Assembly (NCBI GenBank): GCA_934524965.1
Contig: CAKSYU010000036.1
Coordinates: 1 to 17,272 of the forward strand
Length of the DNA: 17,272 bases
DNA from: an uncultured Angelakisella sp.
GTDB taxonomy: Bacteria; Bacillota; Clostridia; Oscillospirales; Ruminococcaceae
Direction of reading: 5' to 3'
How positions within the stretch are numbered: position 1 is the stretch's first letter; every line of letters starts with the position of its first letter. This document shows positions 7,073-13,939 of the stretch, piece after piece. A program made the translations under genes and the position numbers. Under the pieces are notes generated by a model. It worked only from the letters and a program-made list of their open reading frames with translations, had not been told where the DNA came from and did not search any database.

Positions 7073-7491
7073 GCTGGATTTGGATCGCTGCCGCTTCGGT
7101 GATCAGCGGGGCACTGGGCGCGATGGGACTGGGCGGCGGGGGGATCCTGCTGCTGGTGCTGGTTTGGGCGGGGCTGCCGCAGCTGACGGCGCAGGGGATC
7201 AACCTTTTGATGATCCTGCCGGTGGGGCTGCTGGGGCTGTACTTCCACCGAAAAAACGGGCTGACCGACGGACGCGCAGCGGTGCCCCTTTTGCTGGGCG
7301 GGCTGCCCGCTGTACTGCTGGGCGTACTGCTGGGCGACCGGCTGGGGGAGGAAACGCTGCGCACCTGCTTTGGGGTGCTTATCCTGCTGCTGGCGGCACG
7401 GGAGTTGTGGCTGGGCGTGCAGGCGATCCGGCGGGACGGCTGGCGGCTGACTGCCCCAGAAAATGATGAGGACAGCGGGAAGGAACAGTGA
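7069..7491 (+). CDS. TauE/SafE (TSUP) family transporter, C-terminal half as a separate protein
   Basis: The 140-residue membrane protein repeats the TSUP half-motif ISGALGAMGLGGGGILLLVLV (about 12-32), followed by PVGLLGLYFHRKNGLTD typical of the second half. It has about four membrane segments and a charged C-terminal tail. It starts at the ATG of an ATGA overlap with the first half. The reading frame is open upstream to 6631, but that extension is antiparallel to known family sequence and overlaps the first half, so it is an artefact. No sequence between the halves suggests a recent single frameshift: each half has its own start or stop and a complete set of membrane segments. Confidence 0.83.
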   Translation: MSWIWIAAASVISGALGAMGLGGGGILLLVLVWAGLPQLTAQGINLLMILPVGLLGLYFHRKNGLTDGRAAVPLLLGGLPAVLLGVLLGDRLGEETLRTCFGVLILLLAARELWLGVQAIRRDGWRLTAPENDEDSGKEQ

Positions 7492-7501
7492 GGAGCAAAT
7501 C

Positions 7502-7590
7502 GGGGCGCAGCACAGCCGACCGCGCCCACGGCGCGGTCGGCTGCGGCGGGCGAAGCCCGCCGACGGCGCGAAGTGCCGGTGCTGCGCCCC
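7502..7590. repeat. Cloverleaf palindromic element 1 (four-way junction, 89 bp)
   Basis: A 12-bp perfect closing stem (7502-7513 with 7579-7590, GGGGCGCAGCAC and its complement) encloses three hairpins. Arm 1 is 13 bp (7514-7526, 7530-7542, loop CAC). Arm 2 is 8 bp CGGCGGGC (7544-7551, 7555-7562, loop GAA). Arm 3 is 6 bp with one wobble (7564-7569, 7573-7578, loop GAA). Only G7543 and A7563 are unpaired at the junction. It begins 10 nt after the TauE/SafE stop and has no U-tract, so it is not a standard terminator. It shares architecture and middle-arm sequence with 8954-9038. Confidence 0.85.
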
Positions 7591-7629
7591 GAACCGGCAC
7601 CCTGCAGGGAGCCAAAGCCGCCATGCCGT

Positions 7630-7659
7630 GCATAATCCGGCGGCGTGTGGTGAACAATA
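7630..7659 (+). promoter_or_regulatory. Possible forespore (sigma-F/sigma-G type) promoter of the SpoIIQ-like gene
   Basis: GCATA (7630-7634) is followed after 15 bp by GTGAACAATA (7650-7659), close to the Bacillus sigma-F pattern GYATA-N15-GGnrAnAnTw with one mismatch. It lies about 58 nt before an M23 gene of the SpoIIQ type, which in Bacillus is transcribed by sigma-F. A TTGACT at 7663 has no good -10 partner. Confidence 0.45.
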
Positions 7660-7716
7660 GCATTGACTTGCCGTGAGAAAAGTCATCCTAACACTGAGTG
7701 CAAAGGAAGGTTGAAT

Positions 7717-8472
7717 ATGAACCGAAACAGCCGGATCTGGTCATTTATGAAAGCGAAGGGCTTTTACATTGCCCTGGCGCTGTGCATTACCGGTGCGGGC
7801 ACTGCCGCATGGCTGACCGCGCAGAACACGATAAACGGAATAAGGGAGCAGCAGACCGAACCGCCTGCAGTGACCCGCGAGCAGGAGGGAAAGCAATGGG
7901 ACTACAACGATGTGATAGAGCAGCAGGTAAAGGGCAATGCCGATACGCCAAAGCCTTCGCAGCCCTCGTCACCCTCTACTGTGCCGGATGTCTCCTCTAC
8001 CACGCCCTCCGCTGCGGCAGACGCCTCCGCATTGCCGGACAGCTCCGGCGCATCGGCACCGCTGTGCTTCTCCTTGCCGGTACAGGGCAGTAAGCTGCTG
8101 GCGCCCTTCAGCGGCGGGGAGCTGGTAAAAAACCATACCCTGAATGTGTGGCGCACCCATGACGGAGTGGATCTGGCGGCGGAAAAGGGCGCCGCTGTGA
8201 CTGCCGCCGAAGCGGGAACGGTAAGCGCCGTGACGACCGACCCCATGTGGGGCGGCACCGTGACCCTGGATCATGCCGACGGCACCCAGACCATCTACTG
8301 CGGGATAGCACCGGAAAAGGCGCTGAAGGTCGGTGATACCGTGACCGCCGGACAGGTTCTGGGCAGTGTGGATACCGTGACCGCCGAGGTCTCGATGGAG
8401 AGCCACCTGCACTTCGCGGCAAAGAAGGACGGGAAATTCATTGACCCGATGACACTGGCGGGACTGGAATAA
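7717..8472 (+). CDS. M23 metallopeptidase, SpoIIQ-like
   Basis: The 251-residue protein has a short basic cytoplasmic end, one membrane segment (about 15-34), a Ser/Pro/Thr-rich linker (about 75-115) and a C-terminal LytM/M23 domain. Zinc ligands are present: His148 and Asp152 in WRTHDGVDLA, and His232 in HLHF, with His230 as catalytic histidine. The run TLNVWRTHDGVDLA and the single N-terminal anchor resemble clostridial SpoIIQ, the forespore-side partner of SpoIIIAH in the engulfment channel; several clostridial SpoIIQ proteins also keep an intact zinc site. The ATG at 7717 has a GGAAGG box and is preferred over an earlier in-frame start at 7663. No spoIID gene is adjacent, so a general cell-wall endopeptidase remains possible. 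Confidence 0.8.
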   Translation: MNRNSRIWSFMKAKGFYIALALCITGAGTAAWLTAQNTINGIREQQTEPPAVTREQEGKQWDYNDVIEQQVKGNADTPKPSQPSSPSTVPDVSSTTPSAAADASALPDSSGASAPLCFSLPVQGSKLLAPFSGGELVKNHTLNVWRTHDGVDLAAEKGAAVTAAEAGTVSAVTTDPMWGGTVTLDHADGTQTIYCGIAPEKALKVGDTVTAGQVLGSVDTVTAEVSMESHLHFAAKKDGKFIDPMTLAGLE

Positions 8473-8477
8473 CAAAA

Positions 8478-8516
8478 GATCTCCGGCATGGAACCCTGTG
8501 CCGGAGATCGATTTTA
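8478..8516 (+). terminator. Terminator after the SpoIIQ-like gene (probably bidirectional)
   Basis: An 11-bp perfect stem GATCTCCGGCA (8478-8488 with 8499-8509) is followed by ATTTTAT on the plus strand. On the minus strand TTTTGTTATT follows, so it can also act as a second stop for the ferredoxin transcript. Confidence 0.85.
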
Positions 8517-8520
8517 TCCA

Positions 8521-8563
8521 AAAACGAAAAAAGACGCTATGCGCCCAAAACGGAGCATAGCGT
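8521..8563 (-). terminator. Terminator of the ferredoxin gene
   Basis: On the minus strand ACGCTATGC (8563-8555) pairs with GCATAGCGT (8542-8534) and is followed by CTTTTTTCGTTTT. It lies 26 nt after the ferredoxin stop codon. Confidence 0.88.
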
Positions 8564-8588
8564 TTTCCTCTTGCCGGAGCTTAAAGAA

Positions 8589-8759
8589 TTAAGCCTCGGA
8601 GATGGCGCCAACGGGGCAGGTACCGGCGCAGGAACCGCAATCAATGCAGGCACCCTCGTCGATCTCGCAAACGCCGCCGACATCCTTGATGGCACCGACG
8701 GGGCAAGCACCCATGCAGGCGCCGCAGCCGATGCAGGCATCGCCAACTTTGAAAGCCAT
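8589..8759 (-). CDS. 2[4Fe-4S] ferredoxin (clostridial type)
   Basis: The 56-residue protein has two complete CX2CX2CX3CP clusters: Cys9, 12, 15, 19 and Cys38, 41, 44, 48, each followed by PVGAI, the classical duplicated clostridial ferredoxin. Its two low-potential [4Fe-4S] centres carry electrons in the cytoplasm between enzymes such as pyruvate:ferredoxin oxidoreductase and hydrogenase. An extra Cys31 lies between the clusters. The true start at 8759 has an AGGAGGT box; the frame is open further upstream, but that extension runs across the promoter. The gene is monocistronic, with its own promoter, a roughly 95-nt leader and a terminator. This suggests high independent expression. Confidence 0.97.
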   Translation of the reverse strand: MAFKVGDACIGCGACMGACPVGAIKDVGGVCEIDEGACIDCGSCAGTCPVGAISEA

Positions 8760-8833
8760 AGTATTGTACCTCCTGACAGGATCTTTGCCATACGCCCTAT
8801 CCAGCCCTATGCTGTTTTGGGAATGGCGAACTA

Positions 8834-8855
8834 CAGACCAGTTCCCCAGTCTGTT
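8834..8855 (-). other. 5'-terminal hairpin in the ferredoxin leader
   Basis: On the minus strand ACAGAC and GTCTGT pair around a 10-base loop. The stem begins at or next to the predicted transcription start (about 8856). Such 5'-end hairpins can protect abundant mRNAs from decay; that role is inferred. Confidence 0.5.
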
Positions 8856-8862
8856 CACGGGT

Positions 8863-8890
8863 ATTATAGCATACTCTCCCAAAAAATCAA
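8863..8890 (-). promoter_or_regulatory. Promoter of the ferredoxin gene
   Basis: TTGATT (8890-8885) and TATAAT (8868-8863) are 16 bp apart on the minus strand, a near-consensus vegetative promoter about 100 nt before the ferredoxin start. Confidence 0.85.
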
Positions 8891-8953
8891 GAGTTTTTGC
8901 GGGGCAAGGCAGCAGCCCGCCGCGGGGAACGCAGCATGCGGTGGAGGCAAAGA

Positions 8954-9038
8954 CGCCCGCAGGGCAAACCGTCCCCTGCGGGGACGGTTTCGGCGGCGAA
9001 GCCGCCGGCTCCGGCTGCGCCGGAGCGCCCTGCGGGCG
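8954..9038. repeat. Cloverleaf palindromic element 2 (perfect four-way junction, 85 bp)
   Basis: A 12-bp perfect closing stem CGCCCGCAGGGC (8954-8965 with 9027-9038) encloses three hairpins with no unpaired junction base. Arm 1 is 11 bp AAACCGTCCCC (8966-8976, 8980-8990, loop TGC). Arm 2 is 7 bp CGGCGGC (8991-8997, 9001-9007, loop GAA). Arm 3 is 8 bp GCTCCGGC (9008-9015, 9019-9026, loop TGC). An outer 7-bp inverted repeat GCAAAGA/TCTTTGC (8947-8953, 9047-9053) extends it. It lies 27 nt after the tex stop codon on the minus strand, with no U-tract. Confidence 0.87.
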
Positions 9039-9065
9039 GATCTTCCTCTTTGCAGTCACTTCGTT

Positions 9066-11228
9066 TTACAGGGCGGCGGGCTGCTTGATGCCGCGCATGG
9101 TCAGCGAGATGCGCCCGCGCTTTTGGTCGACCTCCAGCACCTTGACCCGCACGATATCCCCGACTTTAAGCACCTCACCGGGGTGCTTTACATATTTTTC
9201 GCCCAGCTGGCTGATGTGCACCAAACCGTCCTCGTGCACACCGATATCCACAAAGGCGCCGAAGTCCACCACATTGCGGACGGTACCGGTCAGCTCCATT
9301 TCGGGCTTCAGGTCCTTCATTTCCAGCACATCGCTGCGCAGCACCGTGGGCGGCAGCGCCTCACGGGGGTCACGCCCCGGCTTTTGCAGCTCGGCAATGA
9401 TATCCCGCACCGTCGGCTCACCGGCGGCAAGCTGCTGCGCCAGTGCCTGATAGCCCAGCTTTTCCGCCATGGCAGGCAGCTCTTTCATTTTATCGGTGCC
9501 GATCTCTGCCATGGCGCAGCCGCACAGGGCAAGCAGCTTTTCGGCAATGGGATAGCTTTCGGGGTGAACGGCAGTGGAATCCAGCGGGTTTTTACCGCCG
9601 GTGATGCGCAGGAAGCCTGCGCACTGCTCATACGCTTTTTTACCGAGCTTCGGCACCTTGAGAAGCTGGGGGCGGGCGGTAAAGCCGCCGTTTTCCTCGC
9701 GGTATGCCACAATGTTTTTGGCAATAGCAGCATTGATGCCGGCGATATGCCCCAGCAGGGAGGGCGACGCGGTATTCAGATCGACACCCACCGAGTTGAC
9801 ACAGCTTTCCACCACACCGGCAAGCGCCGCGTCCAGACGGGCGGGCGGCATATCGTGCTGGTACTGCCCGATGCCGATGGCTTTGGGGTCGATCTTCACC
9901 AGCTCCGCCAGCGGGTCCTGCAGGCGGCGGGCAATGGAGACCGCGCTGCGCAGGTTGACATCATATTCGGGGAACTCCTCGCTTGCCAGCTTGGAAGCGG
10001 AATAGACCGAGGCGCCTGCCTCGCTGACGATGGCATACTGCACCGGCAGACCGCTTTCCGCGATCAGCTCCGCCACGATCTTCTCCGATTCCCGACTGGC
10101 GGTGCCGTTGCCGATGGAGATAACGGTGACATGGTGCTTTTTCAGGAGGTCTGTCACCCTGCGCTTGGTTTCGGCGATCTTATTAAAGGGCTGAGTAGGA
10201 TAGACCACGGCGGTATCCAGCACACGACCGGTGGCATCTACCACTGCCAGCTTGCAGCCGTTGCGGTAGCCGGGGTCCCAGCCCAGCACCACCTGACCGG
10301 TCAGCGGGGGCTGCATCAGCAGATGATACAGGTTTTCGGCAAAGACATGGATCGCCTGCTCGCTGGCGGTCTCAAACAGCTCACGGAAGGTCTCATTTTC
10401 CATGCTGGGGGCGATCAGCCGCTTCCAGCTATCGGCGCCCGCCTCCGCCACGGCGCGTCCGCAGGCATTATTGGCGGTCACGGTCTTACGGCGGATCGTT
10501 TCCAGCGCCTTTTGCTCCTCCAGCACGATCGCCGTCTTGAGGAAGCCCTCCTTTTCGCCGCGGTTCAGCGCCAGCACGCGGTGCGGGGCAATACGGCTGA
10601 CCGGCTCCTTAAAGTCATAATACATTTTATAGGTGGTATTCTCGGTGCTGTCGCCGGTGGCAGTCACAACTGCCGCGCGGCGGATCAGCAGGCGCAGCGC
10701 CTTGCGGATCTCGCCGTCATCGGAGATATCCTCCGCCAGAATATCCATCGCGCCGGAAAGCGCCTCCTCGGCGGTCTCCACACCTTTTTCGCTGTTCACA
10801 TAGTCCGCCGCCATGGAGAGCGGCTCCCGCAGGGTGTTCTGGGCGCGGATCGCCGCTGCCAGCGGCTCCAGCCCCTTTTCCCGGGCAATGCTGCCGCGGG
10901 TGCGGCGTTTGGGCTTATAGGGGCGGTACAGATCCTCCACCTCCGCCAGCGTGCCTGCCGCGTTGATGGCGGCTTCCAGATCCGGCGTCAGCTTTTCCTG
11001 CTCGGTAATGGAGCGCAGTACCTCCTCCCGACGCTTTTGCAGACCGCGCAGGTATTCCAGCCGGTCACTGAGGTCGCGCAGCGCGGCGTCGTCCAGACTG
11101 TCGGTCATCTCCTTGCGGTAGCGGGCAATAAAGGGAATGGTGTTCCCCTCGTCCAAAAGACGCACCGCCGCCTCCACCTGTGCGGGGCGGAGCTTTAGCT
11201 CCTGCGAAAGCTGCTGTATCAGTTCCAT
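9066..11228 (-). CDS. tex: Tex family RNA-binding transcriptional accessory protein
   Basis: The 720-residue protein matches Tex over its full length. It has an N-terminal helical region (IPFIARYRKE near 31-40, DLYRPYKPKRRTRG near 99-112), a YqgF/RuvX-like RNase H fold (LGWDPGYRNGCKLAVVD near 315), helix-hairpin-helix segments (GINAAIAKNIVAYRE near 515) and a C-terminal S1 domain (about 645-720, DFGAFVDIGVHEDGLVHISQL). Tex is a cytoplasmic nucleic-acid-binding protein linked to transcription and RNA turnover. The start at 11228 has an AGAGG box; an in-frame extension to 11327 crosses the TATAAT promoter and is rejected. It is monocistronic, divergent from the amino-acid transporter, and its 3' end faces cloverleaf element 2; no classical terminator was found after it. 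Confidence 0.96.
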   Translation of the reverse strand: MELIQQLSQELKLRPAQVEAAVRLLDEGNTIPFIARYRKEMTDSLDDAALRDLSDRLEYLRGLQKRREEVLRSITEQEKLTPDLEAAINAAGTLAEVEDLYRPYKPKRRTRGSIAREKGLEPLAAAIRAQNTLREPLSMAADYVNSEKGVETAEEALSGAMDILAEDISDDGEIRKALRLLIRRAAVVTATGDSTENTTYKMYYDFKEPVSRIAPHRVLALNRGEKEGFLKTAIVLEEQKALETIRRKTVTANNACGRAVAEAGADSWKRLIAPSMENETFRELFETASEQAIHVFAENLYHLLMQPPLTGQVVLGWDPGYRNGCKLAVVDATGRVLDTAVVYPTQPFNKIAETKRRVTDLLKKHHVTVISIGNGTASRESEKIVAELIAESGLPVQYAIVSEAGASVYSASKLASEEFPEYDVNLRSAVSIARRLQDPLAELVKIDPKAIGIGQYQHDMPPARLDAALAGVVESCVNSVGVDLNTASPSLLGHIAGINAAIAKNIVAYREENGGFTARPQLLKVPKLGKKAYEQCAGFLRITGGKNPLDSTAVHPESYPIAEKLLALCGCAMAEIGTDKMKELPAMAEKLGYQALAQQLAAGEPTVRDIIAELQKPGRDPREALPPTVLRSDVLEMKDLKPEMELTGTVRNVVDFGAFVDIGVHEDGLVHISQLGEKYVKHPGEVLKVGDIVRVKVLEVDQKRGRISLTMRGIKQPAAL

Positions 11229-11264
11229 TTTTGTTCCTCTCTTTCGGGACAGAATTACCCCTCT

Positions 11265-11293
11265 ATTATAGCTTATCCGGCGGCACGGGGCAA
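11265..11293 (-). promoter_or_regulatory. Promoter of tex
   Basis: TTGCCC (11293-11288) and TATAAT (11270-11265) are separated by 17 bp on the minus strand, about 37 nt before the tex start codon. Confidence 0.8.
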
Positions 11294-11316
11294 CCAGCCT
11301 TGCCTTACGCCATGAT

Positions 11317-11350
11317 TGAATATTCATTTTTAATTGTATATTTATTCATA
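11317..11350 (+). promoter_or_regulatory. Possible ArgR/AhrC operator pair upstream of the amino-acid ABC operon
   Basis: TGTATATTTATTCA (11335-11348) matches the ARG-box pattern TGnATwwwwATnCA completely, including flanking positions. A perfect palindrome TGAATATTCA (11317-11326) lies just before it, and the half-site TATTCAT recurs at 11321 and 11343, 22 bp apart, about two helical turns. The island is very AT-rich, so chance matches are more likely here, and it is about 95 bp upstream of the -10 of the transporter. An operator is inferred, not shown. Confidence 0.35.
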
Positions 11351-11422
11351 TTGTCTTTGCAAATTTGTCGCTTTTCACCAGTAAACTTGTTGTAATTTCG
11401 TTTCTTATCTCTGTTTTAGCCC

Positions 11423-11450
11423 TTTACTTTCCCGCATGGTCGTGTATAAT
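11423..11450 (+). promoter_or_regulatory. Promoter of the amino-acid ABC transporter operon
   Basis: TTTACT (11423-11428) and TATAAT (11445-11450) are 16 bp apart, with TGTG just before the -10. The resulting leader of about 80 nt contains a small GGCGG/CCGCC hairpin (near 11473-11490) before the AAAGGAGA ribosome binding site. Confidence 0.8.
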
Positions 11451-11537
11451 AATTCATGTAACCTGCGCTATGGCGGCGAGGACACCGCCGGAGCGACACC
11501 AAATAAACAAATCCGAAAGATAAAAGGAGATTGTACC

Positions 11538-12317
11538 ATGAAAAAACTGTTTGCTGTTCTGCTGGCTGCCATGATGCTGCTGGCGATGGTTGCCTGCGGC
11601 AACAATAACAATGAGCCCGCCCCCGATCCTACCCCCGCCCCCGACGCGACCAAGACCCTGTATATGGCGACCGAGGGTACCTTCCCTCCCTATGAGTACT
11701 ATGACGGCGATACGCTGGTCGGCATTGATGTAGAGATCGCCGGTGCCATTGCCGAAAAGCTGGGTATGAAGCTGGAGGTCGTTGATATCGCGTTTGACTC
11801 CATCGTAAGCGGCGTGCAGGCCGGCAAGTACGATATGGGTATGGCGGGCATGACCGTCAATGAGGAGCGTCTAGAGCAGGTCAACTTCTCCGACAGCTAT
11901 GCCACCGGCATTCAGGTCGTTATCGTCAAGGAGGGCGGCAAGGTCCAGTCCCTCGATGATATGGGCGCTGAGGGCGTCATCATCGGCACCCAGAGCGGTA
12001 CCACCGGCTTTATGTATGCCTCCGGCGACTTCGGCGACGAAAAGGTAAAGGGCTTCACCAAGACCACCGATGCCGTTGCCGCGCTCATTAACGGTCAGGT
12101 AGACTGCGTCATGCTGGATAACGAGCCTGCCAAGGCGCTGGTCGCTGCCAACCCCGACGCCGGTCTCTCCATTTTGGATACCGCCTACACCGTTGAGGAT
12201 TACGCCATTGCCGTCAACAAGGACAATGCCGAGCTGCTGAGCCAGATCAACACCGCGCTGGCGGAGCTGAAGGCGGACGGCACCCTGCAGGGCATCATCG
12301 ATAAGTACATCAAGTAA
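11538..12317 (+). CDS. Polar amino-acid ABC transporter substrate-binding lipoprotein (SBP family 3)
   Basis: The 259-residue lipoprotein has lipobox AMVAC with Cys20, an Asn/Pro/Asp linker (about 22-39) and a family 3 solute-binding domain (PF00497). Signatures are TEGTFPPYEYYDG, GIDVEIAGAIAEKLG, VQAGKYDMGMAGMTVNEERLEQVNFSDSY and, near the end, LLSQINTALAELKADGTLQGIIDKY. It captures an amino acid outside the membrane for the permease and ATPase encoded next. The ATG at 11538 has an AAAGGAGA box; the frame is open upstream to 11436 but lacks any signal there. The conserved TRxR-type arginine is replaced around TVNEER, so the exact ligand (basic amino acid, cystine, glutamine) cannot be assigned. 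Confidence 0.93.
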   Translation: MKKLFAVLLAAMMLLAMVACGNNNNEPAPDPTPAPDATKTLYMATEGTFPPYEYYDGDTLVGIDVEIAGAIAEKLGMKLEVVDIAFDSIVSGVQAGKYDMGMAGMTVNEERLEQVNFSDSYATGIQVVIVKEGGKVQSLDDMGAEGVIIGTQSGTTGFMYASGDFGDEKVKGFTKTTDAVAALINGQVDCVMLDNEPAKALVAANPDAGLSILDTAYTVEDYAIAVNKDNAELLSQINTALAELKADGTLQGIIDKYIK

Positions 12318-12334
12318 ACCTGTCTTCATTACCT

Positions 12335-12376
12335 CAGCGGCGGGACGGAGCCTCACAGCTCCGCCCCGTGCCGCTG
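12335..12376 (+). other. Intercistronic hairpin between binding protein and permease
   Basis: CAGCGGC (12335-12341) pairs with GCCGCTG (12370-12376) and inside it CGGAGC pairs with GCTCCG (12346-12351, 12358-12363), giving a stable stem followed by TCTTATTA. Such hairpins commonly cause partial termination or protect the upstream message, giving more binding protein than permease. It is not a full terminator by sequence. Confidence 0.65.
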
Positions 12377-12405
12377 TCTTATTACGATAGAAAAGAGGGA
12401 ACCCA

Positions 12406-13143
12406 TTGAGTAGCTTCCTGCTGTGGTGGGAGCAGCTAAAGGCTGACTTCATCACCTGCTTCATCACCAAGGACCGTTGGCGCTATATCACCCGCGGCTT
12501 GGGCAACACCCTGAAGATCGCGCTGGTCGCCGTTCTTATCGGTATCGCCATCGGCTCCATTGTCGCCATTGTGCGCAGCGCCCACGATAAAAATATCCAC
12601 GAGATGCGCCCGGGACTGGGGCGTACCCTGCTGAAAATCGCCAACGCCATCTGCAAGGTGTATCTTACCGTTATCCGCGGCACCCCTGTCATGATCCAGC
12701 TGCTTATCATGTTCTTCGTCATCTTTACCACGGCGCGGGACGGCGTACCGGTGGCGATGCTGTGCTTCGGCATCAATTCCGGCGCCTATGTGGCGGAGAT
12801 CATTCGCGCGGGCATTATGTCGGTGGATAACGGACAGAGCGAAGCCGGACGGAGTCTGGGTCTTAACTTTGTGCAGACCATGTGGTATATCGTCATTCCG
12901 CAGGCACTAAAAAACACCCTGCCCGCCCTTGCCAATGAATTCATCGTCCTGCTGAAGGAGACCTCCGTTGCCTGCTATGTGGCGGTCAACGACCTGACCC
13001 GCGGCGGTGAAATTATCCGCGGCGCTACCTATCAGCAGCTTTTGCCGCTGCTTGCCGTAGCGATCATTTATCTGCTGCTGGTCGTGTTCTTCAGCTGGCT
13101 GGTAGGCAAACTGGAAAGGAGGCTGCGCAGCAGTGACCACTAA
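12406..13143 (+). CDS. Polar amino-acid ABC transporter permease (HisM/GlnP type)
   Basis: The 245-residue inner-membrane permease shows the BPD_transp_1 pattern: [21 protein letters not shown] for the first core segment, [15 protein letters not shown], and the EAA coupling loop [34 protein letters not shown] (about 143-176). The EAA loop docks on the ATPase encoded next. The start appears to be a TTG at 12406 after a GAGGGA box; no ATG lies before the conserved first segment. It follows the binding-protein gene after a structured 88-nt gap and overlaps the ATPase gene by 11 nt. Confidence 0.93.
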   Translation: MSSFLLWWEQLKADFITCFITKDRWRYITRGLGNTLKIALVAVLIGIAIGSIVAIVRSAHDKNIHEMRPGLGRTLLKIANAICKVYLTVIRGTPVMIQLLIMFFVIFTTARDGVPVAMLCFGINSGAYVAEIIRAGIMSVDNGQSEAGRSLGLNFVQTMWYIVIPQALKNTLPALANEFIVLLKETSVACYVAVNDLTRGGEIIRGATYQQLLPLLAVAIIYLLLVVFFSWLVGKLERRLRSSDH

Positions 13144-13870
13144 ACCGATCATTGAGGTAAAAGACCTGAAAAAATCCTTTGGCACGCTGCAGGTGCTTAA
13201 GGGCATCAATACCGAAGTGCAAAAAGGCGAGGTCGTTGTAGTCATCGGTCCCTCCGGCAGCGGCAAGTCCACTTTCCTGCGCTGCCTGAACCTGCTGGAG
13301 ACCCCCACTGCCGGCTCCATCTTTGTGGACGGCACCGAGATCACCGACCCCAAGTGTGATATCAACCAGCACCGGCAGAAGATGGGCATGGTGTTCCAGC
13401 ACTTTAACCTGTTCAATAATATGACCATTCTGCGCAACATGACGCTGGCGCCCATGACCCTGCTGAAAAAGAGCAAGGAGGACGCTGAGGCGCAGGCGCT
13501 GGCACTGCTGCGCCGCGTAGGGCTGGAGGATAAGGCAAACGCCTATCCCAGCCAGCTTTCCGGCGGGCAGAAGCAGCGGATCGCCATTGTGCGGGCGCTG
13601 TGCATGGACCCGGAGGTCATGCTGTTTGATGAGCCGACCAGTGCCCTTGACCCCGAAATGGTGGGCGAGGTGCTGGACGTTATGAAGGAGCTGGCGCAGG
13701 ACGGTATGACGATGGTGGTTGTCACCCATGAGATGGGCTTTGCCCGTGAAGTGGGCAGCCGTGTGCTGTTCATGGACGAGGGCGTCATCATGGAGGAAAA
13801 CGAGCCGCATGAGTTTTTCGCCCACCCCCGGTGCGAGCGTTTGCAGAGCTTCCTTGCCAAGGTGCTTTGA
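13133..13870 (+). CDS. Polar amino-acid ABC transporter ATP-binding protein (GlnQ/HisP type)
   Basis: The 245-residue ATPase has Walker [10 protein letters not shown] (39-47), Q-loop Gln89 in [10 protein letters not shown], signature LSGGQ (142-146), Walker B VMLFDEP (162-168), D-loop SALD and H-loop His199. The family powers amino-acid import. It starts with GTG at 13133 after an AGGAGG box about 10 nt upstream and overlaps the permease end, indicating coupled translation. It completes the three-gene operon and is followed by a terminator. Confidence 0.96.
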   Translation: MTTKPIIEVKDLKKSFGTLQVLKGINTEVQKGEVVVVIGPSGSGKSTFLRCLNLLETPTAGSIFVDGTEITDPKCDINQHRQKMGMVFQHFNLFNNMTILRNMTLAPMTLLKKSKEDAEAQALALLRRVGLEDKANAYPSQLSGGQKQRIAIVRALCMDPEVMLFDEPTSALDPEMVGEVLDVMKELAQDGMTMVVVTHEMGFAREVGSRVLFMDEGVIMEENEPHEFFAHPRCERLQSFLAKVL

Positions 13871-13891
13871 TTCATTCATAAATAAAAAATT

Positions 13892-13922
13892 CCCCGCAGA
13901 TTGCCGTCTGCGGGGGTTTTCT
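13892..13922 (+). terminator. Bidirectional terminator between the ABC operon and the FAD-dehydrogenase gene
   Basis: A 9-bp perfect stem CCCCGCAGA (13892-13900 with 13907-13915) is followed by GTTTTC on the plus strand. On the minus strand a long AATTTTTTATTTAT run follows, so it terminates both convergent transcripts. Confidence 0.92.
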
Positions 13923-13939
13923 TATCCCCTGGGAAAAGG

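Noticed and set aside
7502..7590. Cloverleaf element 1 as an ordinary rho-independent terminator
   Set aside because: No U-tract follows on either strand, and four perfectly paired arms are far beyond a terminator hairpin.
7502..9038. Cloverleaf elements as tRNA-like genes
   Set aside because: The arms are uniform long GC stems with 3-base loops; no anticodon loop of 7, T-loop GTTCAA or D-loop GG signals are present.
8571..11198. Very long plus-strand open frame (875 codons) opposite tex and the ferredoxin gene
   Set aside because: It is the antisense shadow of two clearly recognised genes in GC-rich DNA; it shows no family motif and has no credible start signals.
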